Assembly (NCBI GenBank): GCA_007122945.1 | Contig: SKSP01000063.1 | Coordinates: 1-6,665, forward strand | Length of the DNA stretch: 6,665 nt | Source: Ilumatobacteraceae bacterium | Lineage (GTDB): Bacteria > Actinomycetota > Acidimicrobiia > Acidimicrobiales > Ilumatobacteraceae | Direction: 5' to 3' | In this document: positions 5,367-6,665 of the stretch, in pieces | Layout: every line of letters starts with the position of its first letter | Numbering within the stretch: the first letter of the stretch is position 1 | The notes under the pieces: generated by a model | Told to the model about the DNA's origin: nothing | Databases searched by the model: none | What the model saw: only the letters and a program-made list of their open reading frames with translations | Translations under genes and position numbers: made by a program

Positions 5367-6616
5367 ACCGCTCCCCGAACATCTCCCCGAACATCCGGCA
5401 CGACGCTCTGCACCGGACCGAACCCCACGACACCCTCACCGCCGACGTGGTGGTGGCCGACGTCGTGGTGGTCGGCGCCCGCTGTGCCGGCGCCGCCACC
5501 GCCATGCTGCTCGCCGAGCGCGGCCACGACGTGCTGGTGGTCGACCGGGCGACGTTCCCGAGCGACACCCTGTCGACCCATGCGATCGCCCGGACCGGCG
5601 TCGTCCAGCTCGACCGCTGGGGGCTGCTCGACCGGATCGTCGAGAGCGGGGCGCCGGCGATCCGTGACGTCGTGTTCCACAGCGGCGACGCCTCGGTCCA
5701 TCGCGCCGTCAAGGAGCGGTTCGGCCGCGACTTCGTGATCGCCCCGCGTCGCACGGTGCTCGACCAGATCCTCGTCGACGCCGCGGCGACGGCGGGAGCC
5801 CGGGTCCGGACCGGGGTGACGATCGAGGGCGTCCGGCGCGCCGACGACGGTCGGGTGCGCGGCGTGTACGGCCGGACGGGCATCGACCCGATCGAGGTGT
5901 CGGCCCGCGTCGTCGTGGGCGCCGACGGCCTGCGTTCCCGGATCGCCCGATCGGTCGGCGCCGAGCTCACCCGCGTCGGTCCCGACAGCGGCACGACGCA
6001 GTACACGTACGTCGCCGGTGAGTGGCCGGCGATGGAGTACTTCCTGGGTGACGGCACCTTCGGCGGGATCTTCCCGACCCACGGCGGCGAAGCATGCATC
6101 TGGGTGTGCACCGACACCGCCGACGCCGACGTCGCCCGCCGCCGCCACGGCACCCCCGACGCGATGTTCGACGCCCTGCTCCACGACGCGCTGCCCGAGC
6201 TCGCCGACCGCTTGCGAGGCGGCACCCGGACGGCGCCGGTGCGCGGCATGCGCCAGCTGCCCAACCAGTTCCGGCGCCCGGTGGGCGACGGCTGGGCTCT
6301 CGTCGGCGACGCCGGGTACCACCGCGACGCCGTCACCGGCCACGGCATCAGCGACGCGTTCCGCGACGCCGAGCTCCTCGCCGACGCTCTCGACCGGGCG
6401 TTGCGAGGCGACACCGACGAAGCGGTCGCGCTCGCCGGCTACCACGCCGCGCGCGACGCGATGGCCGCCGAGATCTTCGACATCACCTGCGAGTTGTCCC
6501 AGTTCCCTCCCGCAGCCCGGTTCGCCGAGCTGCAGAAGGCGCTCGGCCGGGCGATCGATGCCCACGCCGCCGAGCTCGCCGCCCGCCCCCGGCCCGCACC
6601 GTGCGTGGCCGCGTGA
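5363..6616 (+). CDS. FAD-dependent monooxygenase / geranylgeranyl-reductase-like flavoprotein
   Basis: A 417-residue protein of the PHBH-fold flavoprotein superfamily. The FAD-binding beta-alpha-beta unit is VVVVGARCAGAATAMLL (residues 34-50), ending with acidic D61. APRRTVLDQILVDAA follows at 127-141, the DG motif is GADGLRSR (186-193), and the GD motif is GWALVGDAGYHRDAVTGHGIS (310-330). These three motifs together mark class A flavin monooxygenases and geranylgeranyl-reductase-like enzymes. No membrane segment is visible. The likely job is NAD(P)H-dependent hydroxylation or reduction of an organic substrate in the cytoplasm. The ATG is chosen because it overlaps the deacetylase stop by 4 nt, with AGGA seven bases upstream. 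This gives a roughly 30-residue extension before the FAD fold, built partly from tandem duplications. It is the last visible gene of the operon. Superfamily is certain; reaction is unknown. Confidence 0.92.
   Translation: MNRSPNISPNIRHDALHRTEPHDTLTADVVVADVVVVGARCAGAATAMLLAERGHDVLVVDRATFPSDTLSTHAIARTGVVQLDRWGLLDRIVESGAPAIRDVVFHSGDASVHRAVKERFGRDFVIAPRRTVLDQILVDAAATAGARVRTGVTIEGVRRADDGRVRGVYGRTGIDPIEVSARVVVGADGLRSRIARSVGAELTRVGPDSGTTQYTYVAGEWPAMEYFLGDGTFGGIFPTHGGEACIWVCTDTADADVARRRHGTPDAMFDALLHDALPELADRLRGGTRTAPVRGMRQLPNQFRRPVGDGWALVGDAGYHRDAVTGHGISDAFRDAELLADALDRALRGDTDEAVALAGYHAARDAMAAEIFDITCELSQFPPAARFAELQKALGRAIDAHAAELAARPRPAPCVAA
5371..5394 (+). repeat. Perfect tandem 12-bp duplication in the flavoprotein N-terminus
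   Basis: CTCCCCGAACAT occurs twice back to back (5371-5382 and 5383-5394). It encodes the repeated SPNI at residues 4-11, ahead of the FAD fold. It looks like a recent slippage duplication that keeps the frame. Confidence 0.9.
5441..5470 (+). repeat. Near-perfect tandem 15-bp duplication before the FAD-binding motif
   Basis: GCCGACGTGGTGGTG (5441-5455) is followed by GCCGACGTCGTGGTG (5456-5470), 14 of 15 identical. It encodes ADVVV twice. The second copy is the start of the real FAD-binding strand; the first appears to be an added copy. Confidence 0.85.
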
Positions 6617-6630
6617 GCGGACGACGGATC

Positions 6631-6665
6631 CACCAACCAACACCAACCAATCAACACCAACCAAC
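6631..6665. repeat. CACCAACCAA tandem repeat tract, cut by window end
   Basis: Three copies of CACCAACCAA lie at 6631-6640, 6641-6650 and 6655-6664, the last two separated by TCAA. The plus strand contains no G here and only one T. It starts 15 bases after the flavoprotein stop codon. The abrupt change from about 70% GC coding DNA is clear. The full extent is unknown because the window ends inside it. Confidence 0.9.

Noticed and set aside
6591..6610. Hairpin near the end of the flavoprotein gene (GGCC/GGCC and GCAC/GTGC)
   Set aside because: The inner arms leave a one-base loop, so only a short imperfect stem can form, and no T run follows; not convincing as a terminator.
5336..6664. Long minus-strand open frame antisense to the flavoprotein gene
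   Set aside because: It mirrors the third-position GC bias of the real gene. The plus strand has all three FAD motifs in one frame, whereas this product has no recognisable domain.

Overview
The window is very GC-rich DNA with long uninterrupted codon-biased reading frames, GTG starts and tight 4-nt gene overlaps. The large LuxR/LAL-type ATPase regulator and a PIG-L/MshB-like deacetylase are both typical of Actinobacteria. I infer a high-GC actinobacterium, perhaps of the class Acidimicrobiia; the class is a guess from style, not from a marker gene. There is no rRNA, tRNA, CRISPR array, transposase or phage gene.

Layout. Positions 1-2223 (+) hold the C-terminal 740 residues of a LAL-type STAND ATPase whose N-terminus lies outside the window. 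It stops where the LuxR-type helix-turn-helix would normally begin. Converging on it, with a 32-nt overlap of the 3' ends, is a minus-strand operon read from 3686 down to 2192: azlC, azlD (branched-chain amino-acid exporter subunits) and a single-domain haem globin. Positions 3687-3892 form a divergent intergenic region with a striking perfect 16-bp inverted repeat (57-nt hairpin). Rightward from it runs a plus-strand operon: a 66-residue basic unknown protein (3893-4093), a PhaJ-like MaoC hydratase (4090-4530), a PIG-L family zinc deacetylase (4527-5366) and an FAD-dependent monooxygenase/reductase (5363-6616). After it lies a G-free CACCAACCAA repeat tract cut off by the window end.

How the genes work together. 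All five junctions inside the two operons are 4-nt NTGA overlaps (GTGA twice, ATGA three times), so both units look translationally coupled and co-expressed. The left operon joins amino-acid export to an O2/NO-binding globin. The right operon joins acyl-CoA hydration, N-deacetylation and flavin redox chemistry behind an unknown small protein. That is plausible for a small biosynthetic or catabolic route, but I cannot name its substrate. The most interesting non-coding signal is in the divergent region. The right arm of the big hairpin is also complementary (12 pairs, one bulge) to the ribosome-binding site and start codon of the 66-aa gene, and azlC starts in an almost identical sequence. This suggests a candidate RNA switch or shared cis-regulatory element.
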